From Marivirga sp. ANT-B6 (GTDB lineage: Bacteria; Bacteroidota; Bacteroidia; Cytophagales; Cyclobacteriaceae): DNA of 44,613 nt. Positions 25,362 to 33,845 of the stretch are shown here, one piece after another (position 1 is the first letter of the stretch; every line of letters starts with the position of its first letter). The notes below the pieces were generated by a model. The model was not told the origin of the DNA. It did no database searches and worked only from the letters and a program-made list of their open reading frames with translations. The position numbers and the translations under genes are program-made. The DNA is taken from NCBI GenBank assembly GCA_001683905.1, contig LXQK01000255.1, positions 6,140 to 50,752 of the forward strand, in the 5' to 3' direction.

Positions 25362-26714
25362 TTATAGGTTATACAGCAGATGAGCCACTGAAAAATAGAC
25401 AGCCAGGCCTAACAAATCATTGGCTGTCGTAATAAATGGCCCCGATGCTAAAGCGGGATTAATGCCGAACTTATCGAGCACCAGTGGTGTGATGGTACCC
25501 ATGAAAGAAGCTAATAGCACCACGGAAAATAAAGCAATGGAGACGACCACAGCTAAGGTAAACTCTTTGCCAAACAACATATTTGCGCCAAAAACAAGAA
25601 TCGCCAGGACAATACCATTCAGAACAGCTACGAGAAAGACTTTTGCCAGCCTTTTGGTATAGCTATCTTCGAGAATATACCTGCTGGCCAAACTCTGCAA
25701 AACAATGGAAGACGATTGTATCCCGACATTTCCGCCTGTTGCTGTTATCAAAGGTATAAAAAAGGCCATTGCAGGAATTAGGGCAATATCTGCCTCAAAA
25801 ATACTGATAAACTCCGCGCCCATGAGCCCTCCTACCATACCGATGATAAGCCATGGTAGCCGCGCTCGTGATAAAACCCAAATGGTGTCATCCTCCTCGA
25901 CATCTTCCGATATACCCGACATAATCTGCCGCTCTTCGTCAGCCAGTTCACGCATTACGTCTACCACGTCATCGATGGTAATCCTGCCCACCAACTTGCC
26001 CTGCACATTCACAACTGGTACGGCTTCCAAATCATATTTCTGCATCACAGAGGCTACTTCCCGCTCATCCAAGTAGGTTTCTACAGATACCAGGTCATCG
26101 TCATATATGTCGGCGATGAGGGTATTATCCTCTGACAGGATGATCCGCTTTAATGAAACCCTGCCTAAAAGCTTTTCGCGATTGTCGACAACGTAAACGG
26201 AATACATCTTTTCCACATTTTCGGCCTGCCGCCTTATCTCCTCAATACATTGTATGATAGTCCAGTTTACATTTGCCTTTATAAGCTCTTTAGCCATCAA
26301 TCCACCGGCACAATCTTCATCGTAACGCAACAAATCTAAGATGTGGGCTGCCTTTTCCTCATTTTCTATCCCGGCAAGTACCTCCTCCCTGGCTTTTACA
26401 GGTAATTCGTTGAGAATATCGGCAGCATCATCTGAATCCAGATAATTAACAAAACCGGCAATTTCTACGGAGTTGAAATTTTTAAGAAACTTTGAACGAT
26501 CGTCCTCGTCCAGATCGTTAATAATCTCTGCACCAATTTCAGTGTCCAGCGAGTCGATAACGAATTTTGATTCTTCCTGATTCAGCTCATACAACAAGGT
26601 GGAAATATCGGCAGGGTTTACGCCCTCCATACTTTCAATGATGAAGTCAGCATCTTTATTATCAATGGCTTCCTTCAACCGCTCTACATACTCCTTTGAT
26701 AACTCAAATACCAT
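25362..26714 (-). CDS. mgtE: Magnesium transporter MgtE
   Basis: The 450-residue protein has the MgtE domain order: a helical N domain (about 10-130, with LDEDDRSKFL and LDSDDAADILNELP), a tandem CBS pair (about 135-255, with MYSVYVVDNREKLLGRVSL and AVPVVNVQGKLVGRITIDDVVD), a connecting helix, and five transmembrane helices (about 285-450). Channel residues sit in PLITATGGNVGIQSS. MgtE is a magnesium channel that closes when magnesium binds the N and CBS domains. The ATG at 26714 overlaps the ksgA stop as TAATG; a longer frame from GTG at 26726 is less likely. Translation is probably coupled to ksgA. Confidence 0.95.
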   Translation of the reverse strand: MVFELSKEYVERLKEAIDNKDADFIIESMEGVNPADISTLLYELNQEESKFVIDSLDTEIGAEIINDLDEDDRSKFLKNFNSVEIAGFVNYLDSDDAADILNELPVKAREEVLAGIENEEKAAHILDLLRYDEDCAGGLMAKELIKANVNWTIIQCIEEIRRQAENVEKMYSVYVVDNREKLLGRVSLKRIILSEDNTLIADIYDDDLVSVETYLDEREVASVMQKYDLEAVPVVNVQGKLVGRITIDDVVDVMRELADEERQIMSGISEDVEEDDTIWVLSRARLPWLIIGMVGGLMGAEFISIFEADIALIPAMAFFIPLITATGGNVGIQSSSIVLQSLASRYILEDSYTKRLAKVFLVAVLNGIVLAILVFGANMLFGKEFTLAVVVSIALFSVVLLASFMGTITPLVLDKFGINPALASGPFITTANDLLGLAVYFSVAHLLYNL

Positions 26715-27499
26715 TAATGCTTCCACAATTCTTCGGCTTTTTTACATAGGTTAACAAAATCACTCACAGATAACTGCTCTGCACGCTTATCCAGTACTTC
26801 CAGATCTAGCATTTCTATGGGTAAATTTATAGGTTTTAATGCATTTCTCAATGTTTTTCTCCGGTTATTAAATCCTTGCTTTACTAGCTGGAAATATAAT
26901 TTTTCGCTACAGTCAAGGGCCAGGGTGTTATTCCTTTTCAGGCGAATCACAGCAGATTGCACCTTGGGTGGTGGATTGAAAACCTCTGGTGAAACTGTAA
27001 AGAGATATTCTATATCATAAAAAGCCTGCAATAAAACAGACAGTATCCCGTATACTTTGCTACCCGGAGGAGAAGATATTCTTTCTGCCACCTCCTTTTG
27101 AAGCATGCACACAACCTCTGGCACATGATTCTTAAATTCCAACACCTTAAAAAAGATCTGTGAAGAGATGTTATATGGAAAATTTCCGATGATGGCTACC
27201 GGTTGTTTAAATTGCTGCTCCAGGTTTAGCTTCAAAACATCACCTGACAGTATATTGCCTTTCAGAATAGGGAATTCGCTTTCCAGATAATGAATAGATT
27301 CCTTGTCGATTTCAATAACGGTAGTGGTAAAACCCTCCTTTTCAAGCAAATATTGCGTAAGCACACCCATACCAGGTCCGACTTCAAGCACTTGATGATA
27401 ACCGCTGTGCCGGGTAAGGGCATCGACAATATCGCGTGCTATTTGTTGGTCTTTTAAAAAATGTTGTCCGAGATTCTTTTTAGGTCTCACCTTATCCAT
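26714..27499 (-). CDS. ksgA: 16S rRNA dimethyladenosine transferase KsgA (RsmA)
   Basis: This 261-residue enzyme dimethylates two adjacent adenines near the 3' end of 16S rRNA (A1518 and A1519 in E. coli numbering). It carries LGQHFLKD at the N-terminus, the SAM motif VLEVGPGMGVLTQYLLE near 39-55, acid EIDKES, and the catalytic motif GNFPYNISSQIFF near 107-119. The C-terminal domain has NNRRKTLRNAL. It is the first gene of an operon with mgtE and the 2-hydroxyacid dehydrogenase, with a 1-base stop/start overlap to mgtE. The upstream 423 bases hold no clear promoter for it. Confidence 0.97.
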   Translation of the reverse strand: MDKVRPKKNLGQHFLKDQQIARDIVDALTRHSGYHQVLEVGPGMGVLTQYLLEKEGFTTTVIEIDKESIHYLESEFPILKGNILSGDVLKLNLEQQFKQPVAIIGNFPYNISSQIFFKVLEFKNHVPEVVCMLQKEVAERISSPPGSKVYGILSVLLQAFYDIEYLFTVSPEVFNPPPKVQSAVIRLKRNNTLALDCSEKLYFQLVKQGFNNRRKTLRNALKPINLPIEMLDLEVLDKRAEQLSVSDFVNLCKKAEELWKH

Positions 27500-27801
27500 G
27501 CGTCAGGCAATCTTCTGTTTCGTTAAATAATTCCCGGCCGACTATCGACCTGAAATGTGGCAGTAACGGAAATGATATGCATTCCTATACTATTGAAGTA
27601 GCAATATAAATAAGATTTCCTTAGCAACCCCCGTTCGGGTATATCAGGCATGTGAATATTCATCTATCCCACTATACAGCCATCTTCGTAACCGAAACAT
27701 TCAGTCACTGCCTTTAATTTCTAAAATCAGAAATACGAAGCTAAACTTCCAGGCATCCTTATTCATTCGGAATTTACCTTTATTAATGCGTGAAATATAA
27801 T

Positions 27802-27809
27802 TAACTTTG
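27802..27809 (+). promoter_or_regulatory. Candidate promoter -7 element for aminopeptidase-pdxA operon
   Basis: TAACTTTG matches TAnnTTTG exactly. Transcription would begin near 27816, giving a leader of about 105 bases before the ATG at 27923. No strong -33 TTG is visible. Confidence 0.5.
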
Positions 27810-27823
27810 CAATCAAATTGTCA

Positions 27824-27847
27824 ATGATTGTAGTCGCTAATTCATAA
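27824..27847 (+). CDS. Possible seven-codon leader peptide
   Basis: An ATG just after the predicted transcription start opens a frame encoding MIVVANS and a TAA. It ends 10 bases before the hairpin at 27858. The arrangement promoter, short frame, hairpin plus T run resembles an attenuation leader. There is no independent proof that it is translated, and a seven-codon frame is easily found by chance. Confidence 0.2.
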   Translation: MIVVANS

Positions 27848-27857
27848 GATCCTACTC

Positions 27858-27890
27858 CTTCTTGTCAAACAAGGAAGCCTTTTTATTTTT
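27858..27890 (+). terminator. Terminator-like hairpin in the aminopeptidase leader
   Basis: CTTCTTG (27858-27864) pairs with CAAGGAAG (27870-27877) with one bulged G around a five-base loop, and is followed by CC and TTTTTATTTTTT. It lies downstream of the promoter element and 33 bases before the ATG, so it could stop transcription inside the leader. Confidence 0.5.
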
Positions 27891-27922
27891 TCCGAAGGCC
27901 GTATTTAAAATTATCATGTCCT

Positions 27923-29356
27923 ATGCAATCAGCCATACATGTAGTAAAGAGTCTGAATGACAATATAGATATTGTGTATTTACTTGATAAGCCCGAAAAT
28001 TCAGCCAAAACCTGCACTGAGAAGGAGCAGGCTTATCTATCCTCCACCTTCGATCGCGGCGAAGACATTGCGGTCATCAACCAGTACAACAGGTTTCTTT
28101 TCTTCGTCAACAATCCAAAAGAGGAAATATCTTATAAGCGCCAGGAGCTATATAGAAAAAAGGGCTATGAAATAGCGAAACATATTCAGAAAGAAAATAT
28201 CGCTCACGTGCAAATTGCTGCACCCGCTTTGGAACTAGCGGATATTTTAAGTTTTACGGAAGGGTTTCTACTTTCTTGTTATCAATTCTTGAAGTATAAA
28301 AGCACAAAGAAAGAATATGCGCTAAAAACCTTATCCTTATTTCATCCCTTACTAACTAAAGCCCTGATTCAGGAGCTTGAAAATATTGTGGAGGGCACTT
28401 TTCTTGCCCGTGACCTGGTCAACGAACCTGCTATCTTTCTTAGTGCCGAGCAATTGAGCCAGGCGATGGTTGTGGCAGGAAAAGAGGCCGGATTTCACGT
28501 AGAAGTGTTGAATAAGCTGAAGATCAAAAGCCTGAAAATGGGGGGCTTGCTTGCTGTAAATTCGGGAAGCATCCAGCCACCCACTTTTAGTATTTTAGAA
28601 TATAGGCCAGAGAATGCAGTCAATAGCAAGCCTTACATGTTGGTTGGAAAGGGGGTGGTTTATGATACAGGGGGCTTAAGCCTGAAACCCACGCCTAATT
28701 CTATGGATATGATGAAAAGTGATATGGCTGGTGCGGCGGCTGTGACAGGGGCAATGTATGCCATTGCAAAAAATAAATTACCAGTAAATGTGATTGGTTT
28801 AATACCTGCAACAGATAATCGGCCAGGCGGAAATGCCATTACTCCGGGTGATGTAATCACGATCTTTGGCGGCAAAACAGTAGAAATTCTAAATACAGAT
28901 GCTGAAGGGCGATTGATACTTGCTGACGCCCTGGTATACGCCCAAAAGTATGAACCCGAAATTGTGATAGACCTCGCTACGCTTACAGGTGCTGCCGCCA
29001 AAGCCATCGGGAAAGAAGGTATGGTCATGATGGGGAACGCCCGTGAACATTGGAAAAATGCCCTGAAAAAAGCGGGCAACAGTACTTACGAGCGACTGGT
29101 AGAGTTCCCTCTTTGGGAAGAATATGAAAAACAATTAGAATCAGAAATTGCCGATATTAATAACCTGGGTGGGTCAACAGCGGGCGCCATCACTGCCGGG
29201 CTGTTCCTGCAACATTTTACAGATTACGAATGGATTCACCTGGACATAGCAGGACCGGCCTTCATTTCAAGCCATGATAATTATCGTGGTAAACATGCAA
29301 CAGGTGTCGGTGTCAGATTATTATATAATTTTGTCAAATCCTTATCCCAAAAATAA
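27923..29356 (+). CDS. Leucyl aminopeptidase (M17 family)
   Basis: The 477-residue protein is an M17 dinuclear metallo-aminopeptidase. The N-terminal domain (about 1-155) is variable. The catalytic domain carries VGKGVVYDTGGLSLKP with Lys243, Asp248 and Lys255, SDMAGAAAV with Asp267, and NTDAEGRLILADAL with Asp326, Glu328 and Arg330. These correspond to the E. coli PepA metal ligands and catalytic Lys and Arg. It removes N-terminal residues from peptides in the cytoplasm, probably as a hexamer. Its stop overlaps the pdxA start as TAATG. The leader holds an attenuator-like hairpin. Confidence 0.93.
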   Translation: MQSAIHVVKSLNDNIDIVYLLDKPENSAKTCTEKEQAYLSSTFDRGEDIAVINQYNRFLFFVNNPKEEISYKRQELYRKKGYEIAKHIQKENIAHVQIAAPALELADILSFTEGFLLSCYQFLKYKSTKKEYALKTLSLFHPLLTKALIQELENIVEGTFLARDLVNEPAIFLSAEQLSQAMVVAGKEAGFHVEVLNKLKIKSLKMGGLLAVNSGSIQPPTFSILEYRPENAVNSKPYMLVGKGVVYDTGGLSLKPTPNSMDMMKSDMAGAAAVTGAMYAIAKNKLPVNVIGLIPATDNRPGGNAITPGDVITIFGGKTVEILNTDAEGRLILADALVYAQKYEPEIVIDLATLTGAAAKAIGKEGMVMMGNAREHWKNALKKAGNSTYERLVEFPLWEEYEKQLESEIADINNLGGSTAGAITAGLFLQHFTDYEWIHLDIAGPAFISSHDNYRGKHATGVGVRLLYNFVKSLSQK

Positions 29357-30405
29357 TGGAATCTACTGTATCAAATCACCAGGAATACAAACCTGTGGTG
29401 GGAATTAGCATGGGTGATATCAATGGTATTGGTCCTGAAGTGATCATGAAAGCCTTGTCTGATGTACGCATCCTGAAGTTGATAACGCCAGTCATCTATG
29501 GCTCTACCAAGGTACTTTCCTTCTATAAAAAATTATTCAAACTAGACGATTTTGCCTACCAGCAAATTCAGTCGGCCTCAGAAGTAAATTTTAAAAAAAT
29601 AAATGTCATCAACTGCTGGGATGAAAACATCGACATCAAGCCGGGGGAGATAACCGGGGAGGCTGGACGATGTGCCTACCTGGCCCTGGCTAAAGCCACT
29701 GAAGAACTTAAAGAAGGACATATAGAAGCCATTGTTACCGCACCCATCAACAAGCACAATATCCAACATGAAGCCTTTAAATATGCTGGGCATACTGAAT
29801 ACTTCACCGAAAAATTTGGCGCTGAGGAAAGTCTGATGCTCTTGGTGAGCGATGGCCTGCGCATTGGCGTGGTAACTGGCCATATTGCACTGCAGCAGGT
29901 GAGTGTACAATTGACGCGGGAAAAGATCGAAAAAAAGATAAGGATATTAGAGGCCTCGCTAAAAAAAGATTTTGGCATCAATAAGCCAAAAATTGCGCTG
30001 TTAGGGCTCAACCCCCATGCCGGCGAAGAAGGTTTACTGGGCGATGAAGAGAATACTGTCATTAAGCCGGCTATAGAGGCTTTAAAAGCTAAGGGGATGC
30101 TTATTTTTGGCCCCTATCCCGCCGATGGATTTTTTGGCTCGGTACAATACAAAAAATTTGATGGAATTCTAGCGATGTACCACGATCAAGGCCTGATCCC
30201 TTTTAAAGCGCTAGCCTTCGAAACGGGCATCAATTATACCGCTGGCTTATCTGTTGTAAGGACCTCCCCTGACCACGGCACGGCCTATAACATTGCAGGT
30301 AAAAATATAGCGAGCGATTCTTCGATAAGGGAGGCCATATTTTTAGCCAGAGACATTGTTAAGAACCGTAAAGAGCTCTTAGTGGTGAATCAATTGAAAC
30401 ATTAA
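29356..30405 (+). CDS. pdxA: 4-hydroxythreonine-4-phosphate dehydrogenase PdxA
   Basis: The 349-residue enzyme oxidises 4-phosphohydroxy-L-threonine in the DXP-dependent route to pyridoxal phosphate. Family segments seen are GISMGDINGIGPEV at 16-29, TAPINKHNIQ near 133-142, the metal-site GHTEYF near 150, LGLNPHAGEEG near 217 with its His, and AMYHDQGLIPFKAL near 274-287. It is translationally coupled to the aminopeptidase gene by a one-base overlap. A promoter element follows its stop within 41 bases, so the downstream DUF177 block probably has its own transcript. Confidence 0.95.
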   Translation: MESTVSNHQEYKPVVGISMGDINGIGPEVIMKALSDVRILKLITPVIYGSTKVLSFYKKLFKLDDFAYQQIQSASEVNFKKINVINCWDENIDIKPGEITGEAGRCAYLALAKATEELKEGHIEAIVTAPINKHNIQHEAFKYAGHTEYFTEKFGAEESLMLLVSDGLRIGVVTGHIALQQVSVQLTREKIEKKIRILEASLKKDFGINKPKIALLGLNPHAGEEGLLGDEENTVIKPAIEALKAKGMLIFGPYPADGFFGSVQYKKFDGILAMYHDQGLIPFKALAFETGINYTAGLSVVRTSPDHGTAYNIAGKNIASDSSIREAIFLARDIVKNRKELLVVNQLKH

Positions 30406-30445
30406 AAAAAATGAAAGTTACGCAAACATTTACAAATAATATTGC

Positions 30446-30453
30446 TAAATTTG
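30446..30453 (+). promoter_or_regulatory. Candidate promoter -7 element for DUF177-rpmF-fabH block
   Basis: TAAATTTG matches TAnnTTTG exactly and lies 91 bases before the DUF177 start, in the 139-base gap after pdxA. The -33 region is A/T rich without a clear TTG. Confidence 0.5.
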
Positions 30454-30544
30454 CGGTCTTGATTTAGAAGGAAAGGCTATTGATAAGTTCTCATCAGGTT
30501 TAAACAGTATCAGTAGCACATTGACAGATTAACTTTAACACAAT

Positions 30545-31093
30545 ATGAAAGAGCTAAAAAACTTTTATATAGACATATTTAAGCTTAGCAACTCGAAGCA
30601 TGAATACGAATTTGAAGTAGACAATTCGTTTTTTGAAAGCTTTGACTATAGCACTGTTGAAAAAGGGAATGCAAAAGTGAAGGTACTGATGAATAAATCG
30701 GAGACGATGATCAATATGAACTTCCAAATAGAAGGTAGTGTTGAGCTGATCTGTGACAGAAGCCTCGAAGAGTTTGATTACCCTATAAGCGTGAATGAGA
30801 ACATCATCTTTAAATTTGGTGAAGTGGAAGTAGCGCTCGACGATGATATTGTAATCATAACGAAGAATACACAGCGGATTAATGTTGCGCAATACATCTA
30901 TGAATTCATTGTTGTTGCTGTCCCAATGAAAAAGCTTCATCCGAGATTTGAGGAGGAAGATGCGTCTGATGACACTAATTTAAAACTGGTATATTCATCA
31001 GATCAGGGAGACGAAGCCGATGAAGATGAAAAGCCTGATGAAGATATAGATCCAATCTGGAGTAAATTAAAAAACTTAAACAATAACAATTAA
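30545..31093 (+). CDS. DUF177 (YceD-type) protein
   Basis: The 182-residue acidic protein matches the DUF177/YceD family by length, by the central segment [18 protein letters not shown] and by its place directly before rpmF, the standard neighbourhood. The usual second cysteine of the CxxC-like motif is a Ser here (CDRSLE). The C-terminus is highly acidic ([16 protein letters not shown]). In plants and bacteria the family is linked to 23S rRNA accumulation and ribosome assembly. The rpmF start follows after 11 bases, so the two are cotranscribed. Confidence 0.88.
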   Translation: MKELKNFYIDIFKLSNSKHEYEFEVDNSFFESFDYSTVEKGNAKVKVLMNKSETMINMNFQIEGSVELICDRSLEEFDYPISVNENIIFKFGEVEVALDDDIVIITKNTQRINVAQYIYEFIVVAVPMKKLHPRFEEEDASDDTNLKLVYSSDQGDEADEDEKPDEDIDPIWSKLKNLNNNN

Positions 31094-31104
31094 AATTTAT
31101 AAAA

Positions 31105-31296
31105 ATGGCTCATCCTAAACGAAAAACTTCCAAGTCCAGAAGAGATAAAAGAAGAACTCACTATAAATCCAGCACAATCGATATGGCAGTTTGCCCTACC
31201 ACTGGTGAACTTCATTTACCGCACAGAGCTTATTGGCTTGAAGGAAAATTATATTGGAAAGGCAAAGTAGTTATCGAAAAAGACGTATTAGTATAG
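31105..31296 (+). CDS. rpmF: 50S ribosomal protein L32
   Basis: The 63-residue basic protein has the L32 start [20 protein letters not shown] and the later segment [15 protein letters not shown]. Only one cysteine of the zinc ribbon remains, so this is the zinc-independent (C-minus) form. It sits in the conserved DUF177-rpmF pair. A stem-loop follows directly after the stop. Confidence 0.97.
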   Translation: MAHPKRKTSKSRRDKRRTHYKSSTIDMAVCPTTGELHLPHRAYWLEGKLYWKGKVVIEKDVLV

Positions 31297-31302
31297 TTTT
31301 AT

Positions 31303-31365
31303 AACCCTGGTTTTATTCATCCGATTACCATTTTTTATTGGTATTGTTGATAAAGCCGGGGTTTT
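31303..31365 (+). terminator. Branched hairpin with T run between rpmF and fabH
   Basis: AACCCTGGTTTTAT (31303-31316) pairs with ATAAAGCCGGGGTT (31350-31363), 14 pairs of which two are G-U. Inside it a smaller stem, TACCA (31326-31330) with TGGTA (31339-31343), is enclosed. Four T follow immediately, then CATTTATT. It looks like a terminator or partial terminator that would lower fabH expression relative to rpmF. Confidence 0.6.
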
Positions 31366-31435
31366 CATTTATTAGACAGGGTGTTTAGTGAAATTTGTTC
31401 TACCTTAGTGCACCATGTTTTAAAAAAAACAATGA

Positions 31436-32440
31436 ATGAATAAAATTAAAGCATCGATTACGGGAGTTCAGGGCTACGTTCCAGATTATATTCTTACCAA
31501 CGAAGAACTTGCTACTCTGGTAGATACCAATGATGAATGGATCATGTCGCGGACGGGCATAAAAGAACGTCGGATTCTAAAAGGGAAAGACAAAGGTACA
31601 TCCGTATTAGGTATCGAAGCAGTAAAAGGCTTATTGAAAAAAACAGGCACTACTGCAGCAGAAATTGATCTGATCATCTGCGCGACCACTACGCCTGATA
31701 TGCTTTTTCCGGCTACAGCCAACATCATCTCCGACGCAGTAGGCGCTATCAATGCTTTTAGTTTTGATTTACAAGCGGCATGCTCAGGGTTTCTCTTTGC
31801 CCTGACTACGGCCTCCCAGTACATTGAAACAGGTAAACACAAGAAAGTGATTGTCGTAGGCGCCGATAAAATGTCTTCCATTATCGATTATACCGACAGA
31901 ACAACCTGTATCATCTTCGGCGATGGCGGCGGAGCCGTGTTATTGGAACCCACTACAGAAGATATAGGTATCAAAGATACGCTGTTGAGGACCAACGGAT
32001 CTGGTGCTGCTCACCTTCATATGAAAGCTGGCGGTAGCCGACGCCCGGCATCTCAGGAAACACTATTAGCCAAAGAACATTTTGTTTACCAGGAAGGTGC
32101 TGCCGTATTTAAATTTGCGGTGACAAATATGGCTGAAGTTTCTGCCAAGATTATGGAAAGAAACAACCTTGTTGCCGAAGATATTGCATGGCTTGTGCCC
32201 CATCAGGCCAACAAAAGGATAATAGATGCTACTGCGCAACGCATGGGGGTTGGTAATGAAAAAGTGATGCTTAATATCCATAAGTATGGCAATACAACCA
32301 GTGGCACTATACCACTTTGCCTTTGGGAATATGAGTCGCAACTAAGAAAAGGTGATAATCTTATTTTGGCAGCATTTGGAGGTGGATTTACATGGGGTGC
32401 CATATATGTGACCTGGGGGTATGATGGCAGTAAGGTGTAA
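31436..32440 (+). CDS. fabH: 3-oxoacyl-ACP synthase III FabH
   Basis: The 334-residue condensing enzyme joins acetyl-CoA to malonyl-ACP to start fatty acid synthesis. The catalytic triad is visible: Cys116 in [11 protein letters not shown], His256 in [10 protein letters not shown] and Asn286 in GNTTSGTIP. The N-terminus has the usual [21 protein letters not shown]. Of two nearby ATGs (31432 and 31436) only that at 31436 is in frame. The order rpmF-fabH-efp-accB-accC is typical of Bacteroidota; plsX, which often lies between rpmF and fabH elsewhere, is absent. Confidence 0.97.
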   Translation: MNKIKASITGVQGYVPDYILTNEELATLVDTNDEWIMSRTGIKERRILKGKDKGTSVLGIEAVKGLLKKTGTTAAEIDLIICATTTPDMLFPATANIISDAVGAINAFSFDLQAACSGFLFALTTASQYIETGKHKKVIVVGADKMSSIIDYTDRTTCIIFGDGGGAVLLEPTTEDIGIKDTLLRTNGSGAAHLHMKAGGSRRPASQETLLAKEHFVYQEGAAVFKFAVTNMAEVSAKIMERNNLVAEDIAWLVPHQANKRIIDATAQRMGVGNEKVMLNIHKYGNTTSGTIPLCLWEYESQLRKGDNLILAAFGGGFTWGAIYVTWGYDGSKV

Positions 32441-32494
32441 GTGTAAAGATGATTCTTAATTTCTTTTATGCTTTAATTTCTTCTGCTTTAATTT

Positions 32495-32502
32495 TAGATT
32501 TG
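32495..32502 (+). promoter_or_regulatory. Candidate promoter -7 element for efp
   Basis: TAGATTTG matches TAnnTTTG exactly in the 171-base, A/T-rich gap after fabH, 109 bases before the efp ATG. In such A/T-rich sequence a chance match is possible. Confidence 0.35.
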
Positions 32503-32611
32503 CTTAAAGTTATTAAATTTTTTTGTTAATATTTCTATTTGCCCTTCGTTTGCGAGGTGAATTTTATCATTTTATATTAAAGTTTATATTTACCGCTTAA
32601 CATAATATTGC

Positions 32612-33175
32612 ATGGCATCTACTGCTGATTTTAAAAACGGTCTTTGTATAGAGTATAACCATGGCCTGTATACCATTGTGGAATTTCAACATGTAAAACC
32701 AGGCAAAGGGCCTGCTTTTGTTCGCACGAAGCTGAAAAACCTATCTACCGGAAAAGTCATCGACAACACTTTCAATGCGGGCGTAAAAGTCACCACGGCC
32801 AGGATTGAAAGAAGACCGCATCAATTTATCTATAAAGATGATCTAGGCTATCATTTTATGGATAGCAGTACCTTTGAGCAGATTTCGATAGAAGATAAAT
32901 TAATAGATGGTCCTCAGTATTTGAAAGAAGGGCAAGCAGTAGACGTTGTTTATCACGCTGAAACTGAGACGGTATTAACCTGCGAATTACCTCCCTTTGT
33001 GGAATTGACCATCACTTATACTGAGCCGGGCATTAAAGGAGATACCGCCACCAATGCATCGAAACCTGCAACATTAGAAACGGGCGCGATTATTCAGGTG
33101 CCGCTTTTTATCAATCAGGATGAAAAAATAAAAGTTGATACCCGAACAAACTCATATGCTGAAAGGGTAAAATAA
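32612..33175 (+). CDS. efp: Translation elongation factor P
   Basis: The 187-residue protein has the three-domain EF-P structure and relieves ribosome stalling at polyproline. The loop that reaches the peptidyl-transferase centre reads [15 protein letters not shown], with the modifiable Lys32 at its tip. The C-terminal domain includes the usual [16 protein letters not shown] and [10 protein letters not shown]. No modification enzymes (EpmA, EpmB or YmfI types) are in the window, so the state of Lys32 is unknown. It is followed after 104 bases by accB in the conserved order. Confidence 0.96.
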   Translation: MASTADFKNGLCIEYNHGLYTIVEFQHVKPGKGPAFVRTKLKNLSTGKVIDNTFNAGVKVTTARIERRPHQFIYKDDLGYHFMDSSTFEQISIEDKLIDGPQYLKEGQAVDVVYHAETETVLTCELPPFVELTITYTEPGIKGDTATNASKPATLETGAIIQVPLFINQDEKIKVDTRTNSYAERVK

Positions 33176-33279
33176 TATTAGAAACCATTCGTGGCGAAAA
33201 ATTCGTCTCGCCTCCTTACCGATGGCAAATGAATGGTGCAGGGTTAAAAAGATTTTATACCTATTAAAATAATTGTTGC

Positions 33280-33762
33280 ATGAAAGCAAAGGAAATACAA
33301 GAACTTATAGATTTTATTTCAAAGTCAGGATTAGATGAAGTAAACATTGAAACTGAAGAGTTTAAGATTAAAGTAAAGAAAAACTCACAGGTAAAAACTA
33401 AATTTATAGAAGCTCCAAAAAGTACAGCACCTGCACCAGAACCTGCGAGTTCCAAAAGCGTTCAGGCAGAAGAAAGCAAAGAAAAACCTGCGGCATCAAC
33501 TTCCGGTGGTGACGAAACCAGGTATAAAACCATTACTTCGCCTATGATCGGCACATTTTACCGCTCTGCAAATCCTGAATCGCCATCTTTTGCGAATATA
33601 GGCGATAAAATTACCGCAGGCCAGACAGTCTGTATAATAGAAGCCATGAAATTGTTTAATGAAATTGAGTCTGAAATATCAGGCACATTGGTTAAAGTGC
33701 TGGTAGACAATGCCACGCCTGTTGAGTATGATCAGCCTTTATTTTTAGTAGATCCCTCATAA
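33280..33762 (+). CDS. accB: Biotin carboxyl carrier protein of acetyl-CoA carboxylase
   Basis: The 160-residue protein has a short N-terminal helical part (IQELIDFISKSGLDEV), an Ala/Pro/Glu/Lys-rich linker at about 45-78 and a C-terminal biotinyl domain. The biotin attachment motif EAMKLFNEIE places biotin on Lys124, and TSPMIGTFYRS is the preceding conserved strand. It carries the carboxyl group between biotin carboxylase and the carboxyltransferase. The accC gene follows after 83 bases, with a hairpin in the gap. Confidence 0.96.
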   Translation: MKAKEIQELIDFISKSGLDEVNIETEEFKIKVKKNSQVKTKFIEAPKSTAPAPEPASSKSVQAEESKEKPAASTSGGDETRYKTITSPMIGTFYRSANPESPSFANIGDKITAGQTVCIIEAMKLFNEIESEISGTLVKVLVDNATPVEYDQPLFLVDPS

Positions 33763-33778
33763 TTTAGAATGAATAGTA

Positions 33779-33803
33779 ACTCGGTCAATTATGTCGACCG
33801 AGT
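33779..33803 (+). repeat. Perfect hairpin between accB and accC
   Basis: ACTCGGTC (33779-33786) and GACCGAGT (33796-33803) form a perfect 8-base stem with a 9-base loop. No T run follows (next bases GTTTCCCG), so it is not a classical terminator. It may be an mRNA stability or processing element that sets the AccB to AccC ratio. Confidence 0.45.
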
Positions 33804-33845
33804 GTTTCCCGTTCAATAATTCTATAATAAAAATTCTATCTTAAA

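Larger units (their letters stand above)
27500..27922. other. Intergenic region between ksgA and the aminopeptidase gene
   Basis: This 423-base divergent region has no supported gene. It holds the aminopeptidase promoter element, a seven-codon reading frame and a hairpin followed by T runs, all listed separately. On the minus strand, short frames at 27701-27766 (21 codons) and one directly after it show no recognisable features. A small dyad, ATTTCT/AGAAAT, is centred near 27726. Confidence 0.6.

Noticed and set aside
27701-27766. Minus-strand 21-codon frame upstream of ksgA
   Set aside because: Too short, far from ksgA and without a promoter element or conserved feature.
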